A stretch of 64,000 bases of DNA from the NCBI GenBank assembly GCA_030535395.1, contig JAUNLK010000001.1, positions 1 to 64,000 of the forward strand, read 5' to 3'. Numbering within the stretch: the stretch's first letter is position 1; every line of letters begins with the position of its first letter. Shown in pieces: positions 37,042 to 46,755 of this stretch. Made by a program: the position numbers and the translations under genes. The DNA comes from Tissierellia bacterium. GTDB taxonomy: Bacteria; Bacillota; Clostridia; Tissierellales; Peptoniphilaceae. Below the pieces are notes generated by a model that was not told the origin of the DNA, made no database searches, and saw only the letters and a program-made list of their open reading frames with translations.

Positions 37042-38452
37042 AGACCGGAAGCGAATCCTCATTGTATTTATTTTCCTGGTGCTCATGAGCATCTCCATGA
37101 TGCTGTATCTGACCTATTTTGCCGTCTTTCAGGCGGAGACGGTGCGCAGTCACCCGGCCAATCGGCGGAGTTCCATTGCCGAGGGGCAGATCAAGCGGGG
37201 GGACATCTACGACCGGAAGGGAGAGCTCTTGGCCACCTCCGAGGGGGAGGCGGGAAACTACCACCGAATCTACAGTTATCCCACCCTCTATGCCCACATC
37301 ATTGGCTACGCCAATAGTTCCCTGGGGAAATCGGGCCTGGAGTCCTCCATGAACGACTATCTCCTCAATCGCAATGGCAATCGCACCCTGAAGGAAATCT
37401 CAGACTTCATTCGAAATGAGAAGCAGGACGGAAACTCCCTCATTCTCACTCTGGACACCCAAATGCAGTCCAAGGCCAGGGAGCTCCTCCAGGAGAACAC
37501 GGAGAAGGGGAGCATTGTCCTCATGAAGCCCAAGACCGGGGAGGTCCTGGCCATGGCCTCCCTGCCCGACTTCAATGCCCAGACCATTTTGGAGGACTGG
37601 GACAAGATCCAACAAAGCGACAATGGGGCCCTCCTCAATCGCTCCATCAATGGCCGCTATCCGCCGGGCTCCACCTTTAAGGTGATCACCGCTGCGGGGC
37701 TACTTCAGAGCAATGTCAATCTGAGCTATGAGGACACCGGGGAGCAGGTCATTGACGGGAGGACCTTCAGGAATGCTGAAAATGCTATCTACGGCGATGT
37801 GGACCTGGACGAGGCCCTCATGTACTCCCTCAACACCTATTTTGTGCGAAAGGGCGTGGACCTCGGGGCCCCCAATTTGGGAAAACAGGCCGATGAATTT
37901 GCCTTCAATCAAAAGATTCCCTTTGAACTTCCCATCTCTCAGTCGGAATTTGACTACAAGGGCAAACTCTCCATGACCACCCTGGCGGCCAGTTCCATTG
38001 GTCAGGGCAATGTCCTGGCCACCCCCCTTCAGATGGCCATGGTGGCCTCGGCAGTGGCCAACAATGGTACCATGATGAAGCCCTATATTGTCTCTGAAAT
38101 TGAAGACAGCGATGGCAGAACCATAGAATCCACAGAGCCTGAGACCCTGAAGGAGTCCATCCCCTCCGATGTGGCTGAAAAGCTCAACGAATACCTCATC
38201 GATGTGGTCAATGACGGCAGCGGGAAAAATGCCCGGCTCAATGCCTTCCAAGTGGCGGGTAAAACCGGTACGGCGGAAAATGCCACCGGGAGAAACCACG
38301 CCTGGTTCATAGGCTACGGCCCGGCGGAGGATGCCGAGTATGCCGTGGCCGTCATCCTGGAGGAGGCCGATGAGTCCGGCGGAAGCGTAGCAGCTCCCAT
38401 CGCCAGGGACCTGCTCCTCTATGCCTATCGCAATGGGGGAGAAGATGAGTAG
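37019..38452 (+). CDS. Class B penicillin-binding protein (transpeptidase)
   Basis: 477 aa. One N-terminal membrane helix (about 10-32), a short pedestal domain with GDIYDRKGELLA, then the transpeptidase domain: SxxK as STFK (Ser218), SxN as SLN, and KTGT in VAGKTGTAENATG. Smaller than PBP2/SpoVD and similar to the PbpA type that pairs with RodA and FHA proteins. GTG 37019 follows AAGGAGG; GTG 37031 is an equally possible start. It cross-links strands made by the SEDS partner. Confidence 0.92.
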   Translation: MRWNVFNKDRKRILIVFIFLVLMSISMMLYLTYFAVFQAETVRSHPANRRSSIAEGQIKRGDIYDRKGELLATSEGEAGNYHRIYSYPTLYAHIIGYANSSLGKSGLESSMNDYLLNRNGNRTLKEISDFIRNEKQDGNSLILTLDTQMQSKARELLQENTEKGSIVLMKPKTGEVLAMASLPDFNAQTILEDWDKIQQSDNGALLNRSINGRYPPGSTFKVITAAGLLQSNVNLSYEDTGEQVIDGRTFRNAENAIYGDVDLDEALMYSLNTYFVRKGVDLGAPNLGKQADEFAFNQKIPFELPISQSEFDYKGKLSMTTLAASSIGQGNVLATPLQMAMVASAVANNGTMMKPYIVSEIEDSDGRTIESTEPETLKESIPSDVAEKLNEYLIDVVNDGSGKNARLNAFQVAGKTGTAENATGRNHAWFIGYGPAEDAEYAVAVILEEADESGGSVAAPIARDLLLYAYRNGGEDE

Positions 38453-39149
38453 GCCCTACACCACAGTCCTCATTGCCGCCGCAGGCCTGGGGGCTCGAAT
38501 GCAACTTGGAAAGAACAAGCAGTTTTTGGAGATCGACAAAGTGCCCATGGTGATTCACACCCTGGAAAAATTCGACAGTCTGGATTGCGTGGACCACATC
38601 ATCCTCCTCATCCGAAGGGAGGACCGGGAGGAGATGAGGGGCCTCTTGGACGCCCACCCCTTCCAACACGAGATTCAGCTGGTTTTGGGGGGCGTGGAGC
38701 GGCAGGACAGCATCTACAATGGGCTCATGGCCATGCCCCGTGAGACGGAGCTGGTCATCACCCACGATGGGGCCAGGCCCTTTGTCCGGAGAGAGCGAAT
38801 CCTGGAAATTCTCGCTGCGGCGGAAGAGTACGGGGCCTGTTGCCTGGTGAGTCCCATGATTGACACGGTAAAAATCAGCGACGACGGCATCTGGTCCCGC
38901 CTCACCCCCGACCGCTCCAAGCTCTTCGCCGTTCAGACCCCCCAGGGCTTCCACCGGGAAGTGATTCTGGAGGCCTATCACCAGGCCTTCTCCGAGGGCT
39001 ACTACGGCACCGACGACTGCTCCCTGGTGGAAAAAACGGGCCGCTCCGTGCGGCTGGTCCCGGGGGATTTCACCAATATCAAGGTGACCACCCCCGAGGA
39101 CATTATCTTTGCCAAGGCCATCTATGGAGGTGATCAACCGTGCGCATAG
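38445..39149 (+). CDS. ispD: 2-C-methyl-D-erythritol 4-phosphate cytidylyltransferase IspD
   Basis: 234 aa, third step of the MEP isoprenoid pathway. Nucleotide-binding N-terminus IAAAGLGARMQLGKNKQFL, then THDGARPFV, TPQGFHREVI, GTDDCSLVE and KVTTPEDI. ATG 38445 overlaps the PBP end and follows GGGGGAG. Overlaps ispF by 10 bases. Confidence 0.97.
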   Translation: MSRPYTTVLIAAAGLGARMQLGKNKQFLEIDKVPMVIHTLEKFDSLDCVDHIILLIRREDREEMRGLLDAHPFQHEIQLVLGGVERQDSIYNGLMAMPRETELVITHDGARPFVRRERILEILAAAEEYGACCLVSPMIDTVKISDDGIWSRLTPDRSKLFAVQTPQGFHREVILEAYHQAFSEGYYGTDDCSLVEKTGRSVRLVPGDFTNIKVTTPEDIIFAKAIYGGDQPCA

Positions 39150-39628
39150 GATTTGGATTTGACGTACACCGCCTGGTCCCCGGCAGACCTTTAATACTCG
39201 CCGGAATTACCCTGGACCACGACTATGGCCTCCTGGGCCACTCCGATGCCGATGTGGTGGTTCACGCCGTGGAGGATGCCATCCTGGGGGCCCTCGCCCT
39301 GGGGGACATCGGAAAATTATTTCCCGACACCGACCCCTGCTACAAGGATGCCTCCAGTATGGAGATGCTCAAAACCGTCATCTCCCTCATGGAAAAGGAG
39401 GGCTACTCCATTGGCAATGTGGACATCACCCTGGCCGCCGAGGCCCCCAAAATTGCCCCCTATATCGAGGACATGAGGGCATCGCTGGCGGCGGGGCTCC
39501 ACACAAAAGTAAAAAATGTTTCTATAAAAGCCACTACCACTGAAGAAATGGGGTATGAAGGTAGGAGGGAGGGCATGAGTTGCTATGCCGTCTGCCTACT
39601 GAAAGCGTCCAAGGAAGTTGAAGGATAG
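39140..39628 (+). CDS. ispF: 2-C-methyl-D-erythritol 2,4-cyclodiphosphate synthase IspF
   Basis: 162 aa zinc enzyme, fifth step of the MEP pathway. GFGFDVHRLVPGRPL carries the metal Asp and His; LLGHSDADVVVHAVEDAILG; FPDTDPCYKDASS; terminal IKATTTEEMGYEGRREGMSC. GTG start 39140 with GGAGGTG upstream. Coupled to ispD. Confidence 0.97.
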   Translation: MRIGFGFDVHRLVPGRPLILAGITLDHDYGLLGHSDADVVVHAVEDAILGALALGDIGKLFPDTDPCYKDASSMEMLKTVISLMEKEGYSIGNVDITLAAEAPKIAPYIEDMRASLAAGLHTKVKNVSIKATTTEEMGYEGRREGMSCYAVCLLKASKEVEG

Positions 39629-39664
39629 AATCTCAAAGAGAGAGACGAAAAAGGAGTTTACATC

Positions 39665-40522
39665 ATGCTGGTAACAGGGAAAGAAATTCTAGCTCACGCT
39701 GACGAACACGGATATGCCGTTGGTGCATTCAACATCAACAATATGGAAATCATCCAAGCCATTGCCAAGGCAGCTGAGGATCTTCAGGCACCGGTGATTC
39801 TTCAGGCATCCCAAGGGGCCATTAAATATGCCGGGATCGACTATGTGGCCGCCCTGGGGAAATTGGTCGCTGAGCGGACGGCGGTGCCCATCGCCCTTCA
39901 CCTGGACCACGGGACCGATTTTGAAGAAATTATCAAATGTATCCGCTACGGCTTCTCTTCCGTGATGATCGACGCCTCCAAGTATCCCCTGGAGGAAAAT
40001 ATTGCCCGCACCAAGGACATTGTTCGCATTGCCCACAGCGTGGGGGTCAGTGTGGAAGCGGAGCTGGGTAAAATTGGGGGAACGGAGGACCAAGTCCACG
40101 TCTCCGATGCTGAAGTGACCTATACCGACCCCGAAGAGGCCAGAATTTTTGTGGAAGAAACGGGCATCGACTCCCTGGCCATTGCCGTGGGTACCGCCCA
40201 TGGCATCTACAAGGGAGAGCCCAAGGTGGATCTGGACCGCATCGCTGAAATTGACGCTGCCGTCTCCGTTCCCCTGGTTCTCCACGGCTCCAGTGGGGTC
40301 CCCTACGACACCCTGAGAAATGCCGTGGCCCGGGGCATTCGGAAGATCAATATCGACACCGACATCCGCGCCACCTTTGCCAGAACCGTGGGCGCCTTCA
40401 CCAAGGAGCACCCCGAGGAAATTGACCCCCGGAAGATCCTAGGCCCAGCCAGAGAGGCCATGAGTGAGACGGTGAAGGAAAAGATCCAAGTCTTCGGCTC
40501 CAATGGAAAGGCCTGGAAATGA
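39665..40522 (+). CDS. fba: Class II fructose-1,6-bisphosphate aldolase
   Basis: 285 aa zinc aldolase of glycolysis/gluconeogenesis. Active-site signatures: [13 protein letters not shown] (first zinc His and catalytic Asp), [25 protein letters not shown] and [26 protein letters not shown] precedes ATG 39665. It overlaps fsa by 4 bases. The size fits the short class IIB enzymes. Confidence 0.95.
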   Translation: MLVTGKEILAHADEHGYAVGAFNINNMEIIQAIAKAAEDLQAPVILQASQGAIKYAGIDYVAALGKLVAERTAVPIALHLDHGTDFEEIIKCIRYGFSSVMIDASKYPLEENIARTKDIVRIAHSVGVSVEAELGKIGGTEDQVHVSDAEVTYTDPEEARIFVEETGIDSLAIAVGTAHGIYKGEPKVDLDRIAEIDAAVSVPLVLHGSSGVPYDTLRNAVARGIRKINIDTDIRATFARTVGAFTKEHPEEIDPRKILGPAREAMSETVKEKIQVFGSNGKAWK

Positions 40523-41172
40523 AGCTCTACATCGACACCGCCAATCTGGGGGAGATTGAGCAGATCAATGAGTGGGGGATTCTCTCGGGAGTGACCACCA
40601 ATCCCAGCCTCATGGCCAAGGAGGGGGAGGTCTTTGAAGAGGTCATTGAGAAGATCACCTCCCTGGTGGATGGCCCCATCAGTGCGGAGGTGGAGGAGGG
40701 GGACGCCCAGTCCATGATTGAGGAGGGGCGAAAACTCTCCTCCATCCACCCCAATGTGGTGGTGAAGATCCCCTTTGGCCCTGAGGGCCTCAAGGCCATT
40801 GGCGCCCTCAGCAGGGAGGGCATCGACACCAACTGCACCCTGATCTTTTCAGTAAATCAGGGGCTGCTGGCCATGGCGGCGGGGGCCCGCTACATCAGTC
40901 CCTTTGTGGGTCGCCTGGACGACATTGGCCACCGGGGCATGGAACTGGTGGAGGACCTCCATCAGATCATTTTGGAATATGGCTTTGATACGGAAATCAT
41001 CGCCGCCAGCATCCGCCACGCCGACCATGTCAAGGAGGCCGCCCTGGCTGGGGCCGATATTGCCACCATTCCCCACAAAGTACTGGTACAAATGCTCAAG
41101 CATCCCTTGACGGATCAAGGCATCGCATCCTTTAATGCAGACGGAAAAGAGATGAAGCGAAAACATGAATAG
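40519..41172 (+). CDS. fsa: Fructose-6-phosphate aldolase / small transaldolase
   Basis: 217 aa TalC/Fsa-type TIM barrel. [26 protein letters not shown], Schiff-base lysine in [14 protein letters not shown], and [12 protein letters not shown]. Transaldolase versus fructose-6-phosphate aldolase activity cannot be settled by eye. Coupled on both sides to fba and glpX, as in Bacillus-type loci. Confidence 0.93.
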   Translation: MKLYIDTANLGEIEQINEWGILSGVTTNPSLMAKEGEVFEEVIEKITSLVDGPISAEVEEGDAQSMIEEGRKLSSIHPNVVVKIPFGPEGLKAIGALSREGIDTNCTLIFSVNQGLLAMAAGARYISPFVGRLDDIGHRGMELVEDLHQIILEYGFDTEIIAASIRHADHVKEAALAGADIATIPHKVLVQMLKHPLTDQGIASFNADGKEMKRKHE

Positions 41173-42133
41173 AGATTTAAGCATCAACTTAGCCAGAGTA
41201 ACGGAAGCAGCTGCCCTATCGGGGGCCCGGTTTTTGGGCCGCGGGGACAAAAATGGAGCCGATGGCGCCGCCGTGGATGCCATGCGCCGGATGTTCGACA
41301 CCGTTCACATCAATGGCACCGTGGTCATCGGGGAGGGGGAGATCGATGAGGCCCCCATGCTCTATATAGGCGAGAAGATCGGCCTCCAGGACGAGGGGGA
41401 CGACTATGTGGACATCGCCGTGGACCCCTTGGACGGCACCACGGCCATCAGCAATGGAATGAACAATGCCATTGCCGTGGTGGCCCTGGCGCCCCAGGGC
41501 TGTCTCCTCCACGCCCCCGATGTCTACATGAACAAAATCGCCTGCGGCCCCAAGGCCAAGGGAAAGATTCGCCTGGAGGCCAGCACTGAGGAGAACATCC
41601 GGGCGGTGGCCGAAGCTTTGGGGAAGGCGCCCGAGGAGATGACCATCTCCCTCTTGGACCGGGACCGCCACGAGACCCTCATTCAGGAGATTCGTGCCAC
41701 CGGGGCTCGCATCAAGAAGATCCAGGACGGGGACATTGTCACCGCCATTTCCACCTGCTTTGACGAGAGTGGCGTGGACATGATCATGGGCATTGGAGGC
41801 GCCCCCGAGGGGGTCATTGCCGCTGCTGCCCTCAAGTGCCTGGGTGGGGACTTCCAGGGAAAACTCATGTGCCTGGACGAAAAACAGAGGCAGAGAGTGG
41901 AGGCCCTCCACGCAGATACGGAGAAGATCTACACCATTGACGATTTGGTCAAGGGGGACGATGTCCTCTTTGCCGCCACTGGGGTCTCCTCCGGGGATCT
42001 CCTCAAGGGCGTCCACTTTATGAAGGGAAAGAGAGCCAGAACCCAGTCTTTGGTCCTTCGCCTCCCCTCCAAGACCGTGAGATTCATCGACAGCGTCCAC
42101 GACTTGGAACACAAACCCGGATACGCACAGTAA
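41165..42133 (+). CDS. glpX: Class II fructose-1,6-bisphosphatase GlpX
   Basis: 322 aa gluconeogenic phosphatase. Metal and substrate motifs: [35 protein letters not shown], and [20 protein letters not shown]. Overlaps fsa by 8 bases. With fba it provides the gluconeogenic route expected in a cell living on amino acids. rho, which normally follows in this firmicute cluster, is missing; a promoter for rpmE begins 4 bp after the stop. Confidence 0.96.
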   Translation: MNRDLSINLARVTEAAALSGARFLGRGDKNGADGAAVDAMRRMFDTVHINGTVVIGEGEIDEAPMLYIGEKIGLQDEGDDYVDIAVDPLDGTTAISNGMNNAIAVVALAPQGCLLHAPDVYMNKIACGPKAKGKIRLEASTEENIRAVAEALGKAPEEMTISLLDRDRHETLIQEIRATGARIKKIQDGDIVTAISTCFDESGVDMIMGIGGAPEGVIAAAALKCLGGDFQGKLMCLDEKQRQRVEALHADTEKIYTIDDLVKGDDVLFAATGVSSGDLLKGVHFMKGKRARTQSLVLRLPSKTVRFIDSVHDLEHKPGYAQ

Positions 42134-42136
42134 TTA

Positions 42137-42165
42137 TTGACAATATATATTCTCTGTGCTATACT
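42137..42165 (+). promoter_or_regulatory. Sigma-A promoter for rpmE
   Basis: TTGACA (42137-42142), 17-bp AT-rich spacer, TATACT (42160-42165). Near-consensus, directly after glpX. Confidence 0.85.
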
Positions 42166-42208
42166 CAACGAGTTAACTTCTAGCAATATTGAGTAAGGAG
42201 TGATCATC

Positions 42209-42409
42209 GTGAAACAGGGAATTCATCCTGAATATAAAGAAGCTACGGTTACATGCGCTTGTGGCAACACCTTTAAGACCGGTTCTGTAAAGGAAGAGCT
42301 TAAAGTGGAAATTTGCTCCGCATGCCACCCCTTCTTTACTGGTAAGCAAAAACTCACTGATGCCGGCGGACGGATTGATAAGTTTAACAAGAAGTACGGT
42401 CGGTCCTAA
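42209..42409 (+). CDS. rpmE: 50S ribosomal protein L31 (zinc-binding form)
   Basis: 66 aa. [20 protein letters not shown] and [15 protein letters not shown] supply the two cysteine pairs (CxC and CxxC) of the zinc-containing L31. GTG 42209 is chosen after AAGGAG (42195-42200) and gives the standard 66 residues. Flanked by its own promoter and terminator. Confidence 0.97.
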   Translation: MKQGIHPEYKEATVTCACGNTFKTGSVKEELKVEICSACHPFFTGKQKLTDAGGRIDKFNKKYGRS

Positions 42410-42437
42410 ATGGTTCGCTAGGCGAACCATTTTTTTA
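42410..42437 (+). terminator. Rho-independent terminator after rpmE
   Basis: ATGGTTCGC (42410-42418) / GCGAACCAT (42422-42430), loop TAG, then seven T. Starts at the base after the rpmE stop. Confidence 0.92.
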
Positions 42438-42473
42438 TTGTCTGTGTTTTTATCAGCGGGAAGGGAGGTGTCC

Positions 42474-43388
42474 ATGAAGGAGTTTAAAACAACCATAGGA
42501 GGTCAGGCCCTCATTGAGGGGGTCCTTATGAAGGGGCCGTCCAAGACCTCCATGGCCATACGAAAGCCCAATGGAGAGATACACGTGGAGGTGCAGGAGA
42601 ATTTCTCCCTGGGGGAGAAGTATCCTTTCCTGGAGCTCCCCTTTTTGCGGGGAGTGGTGCGCCTCATAGAGGCCATGGTCATGGGGATTCACGGAATTTT
42701 TTACTCCGCCTCCTTTCAGGAGGAGCCGGAGGAGTCCTTTTTTCAGAAGAAATTCCCAAAGTACGGGGAAAAATTGGAGGAGGCCTTCACCCTCCTCCTC
42801 TCCGTGGGTCTGTCCGTCCTCCTGTTTTTGATTGTGCCCAATTTCATCACCTCCCTCATCACCCGGGGTGTGGAGAGCTCCCTTGGAAAAAATCTGGTGG
42901 AGGGAATCCTCCGCTTCCTCCTTTTTTTCGGCTATCTGATCTTTGTATCCCGCCAGGAGGACTTAAAGAGGGTCTTTGAATACCACGGCGCCGAGCACAA
43001 GTCCATCGCCTGTTACGAGCACGGCGCCCCCCTGGAGGTGAGGGAGGCTCTGGCATACTCCAGGCTCCACCCCCGATGTGGCACCAGTTTTCTCTTCACC
43101 GTCTTTTTCCTCTCGGTCTTTCTCCTGGCCTTCTTCGGCTGGCCCTCCCCCCTCATGAGGCTTGTCATTCGCCTTTTGATGCTCCCTGTCATTGCCGGGA
43201 TCTCCTATGAGGTCAACCGCCTGGTGGGCAAGTACGACAATCCCATCACCCGGGCCCTTCGCTGGCCGGGGCTCATGATTCAGCGACTGGCCACAGTGCG
43301 AGAACCCAGTGAGGCCCAATTGGAAGTGGGACTGGCCGCCCTCAAGGCCGTTCTTCCCCAGGAGGGGGAGGAGGACCAATGGAAGTAG
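42474..43388 (+). CDS. DUF1385 membrane protein
   Basis: 304 aa. Family N-terminus TIGGQALIEGVLMKGPSK, then hydrophobic segments at about 105-130, 145-165, 205-225 and 228-245, and the conserved EYHGAEHKSIACYE and RLHPRCGTSFLF with His and Cys that may bind metal. Function unknown; it precedes prmC-prfA in many Firmicutes. ATG 42474 follows GGGAGGTG; a frame opening at 42360 lies inside rpmE and was rejected. Overlaps prmC by 10 bases. Confidence 0.92.
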   Translation: MKEFKTTIGGQALIEGVLMKGPSKTSMAIRKPNGEIHVEVQENFSLGEKYPFLELPFLRGVVRLIEAMVMGIHGIFYSASFQEEPEESFFQKKFPKYGEKLEEAFTLLLSVGLSVLLFLIVPNFITSLITRGVESSLGKNLVEGILRFLLFFGYLIFVSRQEDLKRVFEYHGAEHKSIACYEHGAPLEVREALAYSRLHPRCGTSFLFTVFFLSVFLLAFFGWPSPLMRLVIRLLMLPVIAGISYEVNRLVGKYDNPITRALRWPGLMIQRLATVREPSEAQLEVGLAALKAVLPQEGEEDQWK

Positions 43389-44245
43389 CGTCCCTGGCCC
43401 TTCCTGATGCCATAAACTGGGTGAGAGAGCATCTCACGGCAGCCGTTCCCCTCAAGGATGTCTTTCGGGAGGTCCTGGATCTCTCCTACACCGACATCGC
43501 CTTTCCCATGGAGCTGAGCCTCAGCCGGGAGGAGTATCAGAAAATTGTCTGTGCAGTGGAGCGGCTCAATAAAAAAGAGCCCCTGGCCCACATTGTGGGC
43601 CACGCTCCCTTCTATGGGCGAGATTTTTATGTAAATGAAGATGTCCTCATTCCCAGGATGGACACGGAGATCAGCATTGAGGTCCTCTTGAAGCTTTTCA
43701 AGGAGGGGGACCGTTTCCTGGAACTGGGGGTGGGCTCCGGCTGTGTCAGCCTCACTTTGGCCCTGGAGGGTCCCCCAGGGGCCTTCCATGGGGTGGACAT
43801 CTCTCCAGAGGCCCTGGCGGTGGCGGAAAAAAACCTCGGCAAATTCCAGGGGGAGCTCCACAGTCCCGTGACTTTTTTCCAGAGCGACTGGTTTTCCGCT
43901 CTGGAGGGGAAGTATCAGCTCATCTACGCCAATCCCCCCTATATCAGCTACGGGGAATTGGATGACTTGGATGAGTCGGTAAAGGACTATGAGCCCCATC
44001 TGGCCCTCTTTGCCCCGGAAAATGGACTGGCCAATTACAGGAAGATCGTCCAGGATAGTCCCAATTATCTCAAAAACGGGGGCCATTTGGTCTTTGAAAT
44101 TGGCGCCACCCAGGGAAAAGCTGTGGCCGAATTATTGGAGACCAGGGGCTTTACAGATGTGGCCATTGAAAGGGACCTGGAGCAACGGGACCGGGTGGTC
44201 TACGGAACTTGGATATCTCCCGATGGCGGGGAAGATAGGATATAA
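43379..44245 (+). CDS. prmC: Release factor glutamine methyltransferase PrmC
   Basis: 288 aa SAM-dependent enzyme that methylates the Gln of the GGQ loop of release factors. SAM-binding FLELGVGSGCVSLTLA and catalytic NPPY (IYANPPYISYGEL). N-terminal helical domain binds the factor (HIVGHAPFYGRDFYV). Its substrate gene prfA follows after 45 bp. Confidence 0.96.
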   Translation: MEVASLALPDAINWVREHLTAAVPLKDVFREVLDLSYTDIAFPMELSLSREEYQKIVCAVERLNKKEPLAHIVGHAPFYGRDFYVNEDVLIPRMDTEISIEVLLKLFKEGDRFLELGVGSGCVSLTLALEGPPGAFHGVDISPEALAVAEKNLGKFQGELHSPVTFFQSDWFSALEGKYQLIYANPPYISYGELDDLDESVKDYEPHLALFAPENGLANYRKIVQDSPNYLKNGGHLVFEIGATQGKAVAELLETRGFTDVAIERDLEQRDRVVYGTWISPDGGEDRI

Positions 44246-44290
44246 TAAAGATAGATTTCACAGAGGTATCTAGGACAAATAGGTGATGAA

Positions 44291-45370
44291 ATGTTTCAAC
44301 AATTAAATGTTTTTGATGAGCGATACCGGGAACTGGAGCGCCAAATGACCGACATTGAGGTCATCAACGATAGCGAGCGACTGCAAAAGGCCGCCATCGA
44401 GCACGCTGAGCTGGAGCCCATTGTCATGAAGTATCGCAGATATAAGACGGTAGAGGAAAACATACGGGAAAATAAAAGCCTCTTTGATGAGCCCCTGGAC
44501 GATGAAATGCGGGAGCTGGTAAAAGAGGAGCTCCGTTCGGGGGAGGGGGAACTGGCACAGCTGGAGGAGGACATCAAAATTCTCCTGATCCCCAAGGATA
44601 AAAACGACGAGAAAAACGTCATCATGGAAATTAGAGGAGGGGCCGGTGGGGATGAGGCCGCCCTCTTTGCAGGGGTCCTCCTCCGCCAGTACATCCACTA
44701 TGCCGACAACAATCGCTGGGCCTCGGAGATCCTCTCCTCCAATGAAATTGGCATTGGGGGCTACAAGGAAGTGGTCCTCCAAATTCGGGGGAAGGGGGCC
44801 TACTCCCGCCTGAAATACGAGTCGGGGGTCCACAGGGTCCAGCGGGTCCCGGAAACGGAGTCCTCGGGGCGGATCCACACCTCCACGGCCACAGTCATTG
44901 TCATGCCGGAGATTGACGACATCGACATCGACCTGGACATGAACGATGTGCGAGTGGATGTCTTCCGCTCCTCGGGCAATGGGGGCCAGAGTGTAAACAC
45001 CACCGACAGTGCCGTTCGAATGACCCACGTACCCACGGGCATTGTGGTGAGCATGCAGGATGAAAAGTCCCAGCTGAAAAATAAGGAGAAGGCCCTGAAG
45101 GTCCTCAAGACCAAGCTCTACGACTTGGAGCGCTCCAAGCAGGAGGCGGAGATCTCCCAGGAGAGAAAGTCACAAATTGGCTCCGGGGACCGCTCCGAGC
45201 GGATTCGCACCTACAATTACCCCCAGGGGCGGGTCACCGATCACAGAATCAACTACACCACCCACCGTATTGACGATATCAACAATGGCTATTTGGACGA
45301 CATCATCGATGCCCTCACGGCGGCGGATCAGGCCGCCCAAATTGAGGGGATGTCCAGTGAGGAGGACTAG
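44291..45370 (+). CDS. prfA: Peptide chain release factor 1
   Basis: 359 aa RF1, reading UAA and UAG. GGQ loop in RSSGNGGQSVNTTDSA; the domain 2 region IHTSTATVIVMPE; the C-terminal RVTDHRINYTTHRID. The RF1 identity rather than RF2 follows from length without a frameshift and from the absence of an internal UGA. Preceded by GGTGATGAA. Confidence 0.97.
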   Translation: MFQQLNVFDERYRELERQMTDIEVINDSERLQKAAIEHAELEPIVMKYRRYKTVEENIRENKSLFDEPLDDEMRELVKEELRSGEGELAQLEEDIKILLIPKDKNDEKNVIMEIRGGAGGDEAALFAGVLLRQYIHYADNNRWASEILSSNEIGIGGYKEVVLQIRGKGAYSRLKYESGVHRVQRVPETESSGRIHTSTATVIVMPEIDDIDIDLDMNDVRVDVFRSSGNGGQSVNTTDSAVRMTHVPTGIVVSMQDEKSQLKNKEKALKVLKTKLYDLERSKQEAEISQERKSQIGSGDRSERIRTYNYPQGRVTDHRINYTTHRIDDINNGYLDDIIDALTAADQAAQIEGMSSEED

Positions 45371-45378
45371 GAGGCAGT

Positions 45379-46755
45379 ATGACCCTTCGGGATCAACAAA
45401 TAAACAGTCAGATGGAGGCCGTCAGGGGATTGTATGACGGCTCTTCCTATTATATTGAGACCCACGGTTGTCAGATGAATGAACACGACTCCCACAAGAT
45501 TGCCACCCTCTTGGAGGAGATGGGCTTTCAGTGGGCCCCGGAGGAGGAGGCGGACTTTGTCCTCCTCAACACCTGCTCCGTGCGCCACAGTGCCGAGGAC
45601 AAGGTCATTGGCCACATTGGACGGCTAAAGCACGAGAAGGAGCAGCGGCCCCATCTGAAAGTGGGGGTCTGCGGCTGTATGATGCAGCGGGACGAGTCCA
45701 GAAACTATGTCCTCTCCACTTTCCCCCATGTGGACCTGGTCTTTGGCACCAATAATATCTTTGAGCTGCCTCGCCTCCTCTTGGAGATGGGGGAGAAGAA
45801 GAGGGCCGTCTCCATTACCGATGAGTATCACACCTTCGACGATCAATTGATGATTGGCGACCGAAACTCCGTCCGGGAGTATGTGAACATCATGTATGGC
45901 TGCAATAATTTCTGCACCTACTGCATTGTCCCCTACACCCGGGGGAGGGAAACGAGCCGGCCCGTGGGGGACATCCTGGAGGAAGTGAAACTCCTGGGAG
46001 AGCGGGGCGTCAAGGAGATCGTCCTCCTGGGGCAAAATGTCAATTCCTACGGCAAGAATCTCCAGGAGGTGGTGAGCTTCCCGGAGCTCTTGAGACAGGT
46101 CCATGAAGTGCCGGGCATCGAGCGGATTCAGTTTCTCACCTCCCACCCCAAGGACATCTCCCGAGAGCTCATCGACTCCTATGGGGATTTGCCAAAACTG
46201 GCCTCCTATCTCCACTTGCCGGTGCAGTCGGGCTCCAATGATGTCCTAAAGCGAATGAACCGCCACTACACCAGGGAGCAGTACTTGGAGATTGTGGCCC
46301 AGGTTCGCAGGGCTCGTCCGGACATCGCCCTCTCCACGGACATCATTGTGGGCTTTCCCGGGGAGACGGAGGAGGACTTCCAGGACACCCTGGACCTGGT
46401 GAGAGAGGTCCGCTACGACAGCGCCTTCACCTTCCTCTATTCCCGCCGCTCTGGCACCAAGGCGGATACCATGGAGGATCAAATTGATCAGGATGTAAAA
46501 AATGAGCGCTTCCAGCGCCTCTTGGAGGTGGTCTACGCCATTCAAAAGGAGAAGAACGAGGCCCTCTTTGGCACCACCCAGCAGGTGCTCTTTGAGTCTG
46601 TGAGCAAGAAGGATGCCACTCGCATGACCGGCAGGACCTCCGGTTACAAATTGGTCCACGCCCCCTACGATGAAACTGCCCTGGGCAAAATCGTACCCGT
46701 TCGCATTGAAGGGGGAAACACCTTTTCACTGGAAGGGACTGTCCTCCATGGATAA
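45379..46755 (+). CDS. miaB: tRNA-2-methylthio-N6-isopentenyladenosine synthase MiaB
   Basis: 458 aa methylthiotransferase acting on i6A37. N-terminal MTTase domain with Cys in ETHGCQMNEHDS, LLNTCSVRHSAE and GVCGCMMQ; radical SAM cluster C175, C179, C182 (CNNFCTYC); C-terminal TRAM domain. Its substrate is made by MiaA, encoded 5 kb downstream. The stop overlaps mutS by 8 bases. Confidence 0.97.
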   Translation: MTLRDQQINSQMEAVRGLYDGSSYYIETHGCQMNEHDSHKIATLLEEMGFQWAPEEEADFVLLNTCSVRHSAEDKVIGHIGRLKHEKEQRPHLKVGVCGCMMQRDESRNYVLSTFPHVDLVFGTNNIFELPRLLLEMGEKKRAVSITDEYHTFDDQLMIGDRNSVREYVNIMYGCNNFCTYCIVPYTRGRETSRPVGDILEEVKLLGERGVKEIVLLGQNVNSYGKNLQEVVSFPELLRQVHEVPGIERIQFLTSHPKDISRELIDSYGDLPKLASYLHLPVQSGSNDVLKRMNRHYTREQYLEIVAQVRRARPDIALSTDIIVGFPGETEEDFQDTLDLVREVRYDSAFTFLYSRRSGTKADTMEDQIDQDVKNERFQRLLEVVYAIQKEKNEALFGTTQQVLFESVSKKDATRMTGRTSGYKLVHAPYDETALGKIVPVRIEGGNTFSLEGTVLHG

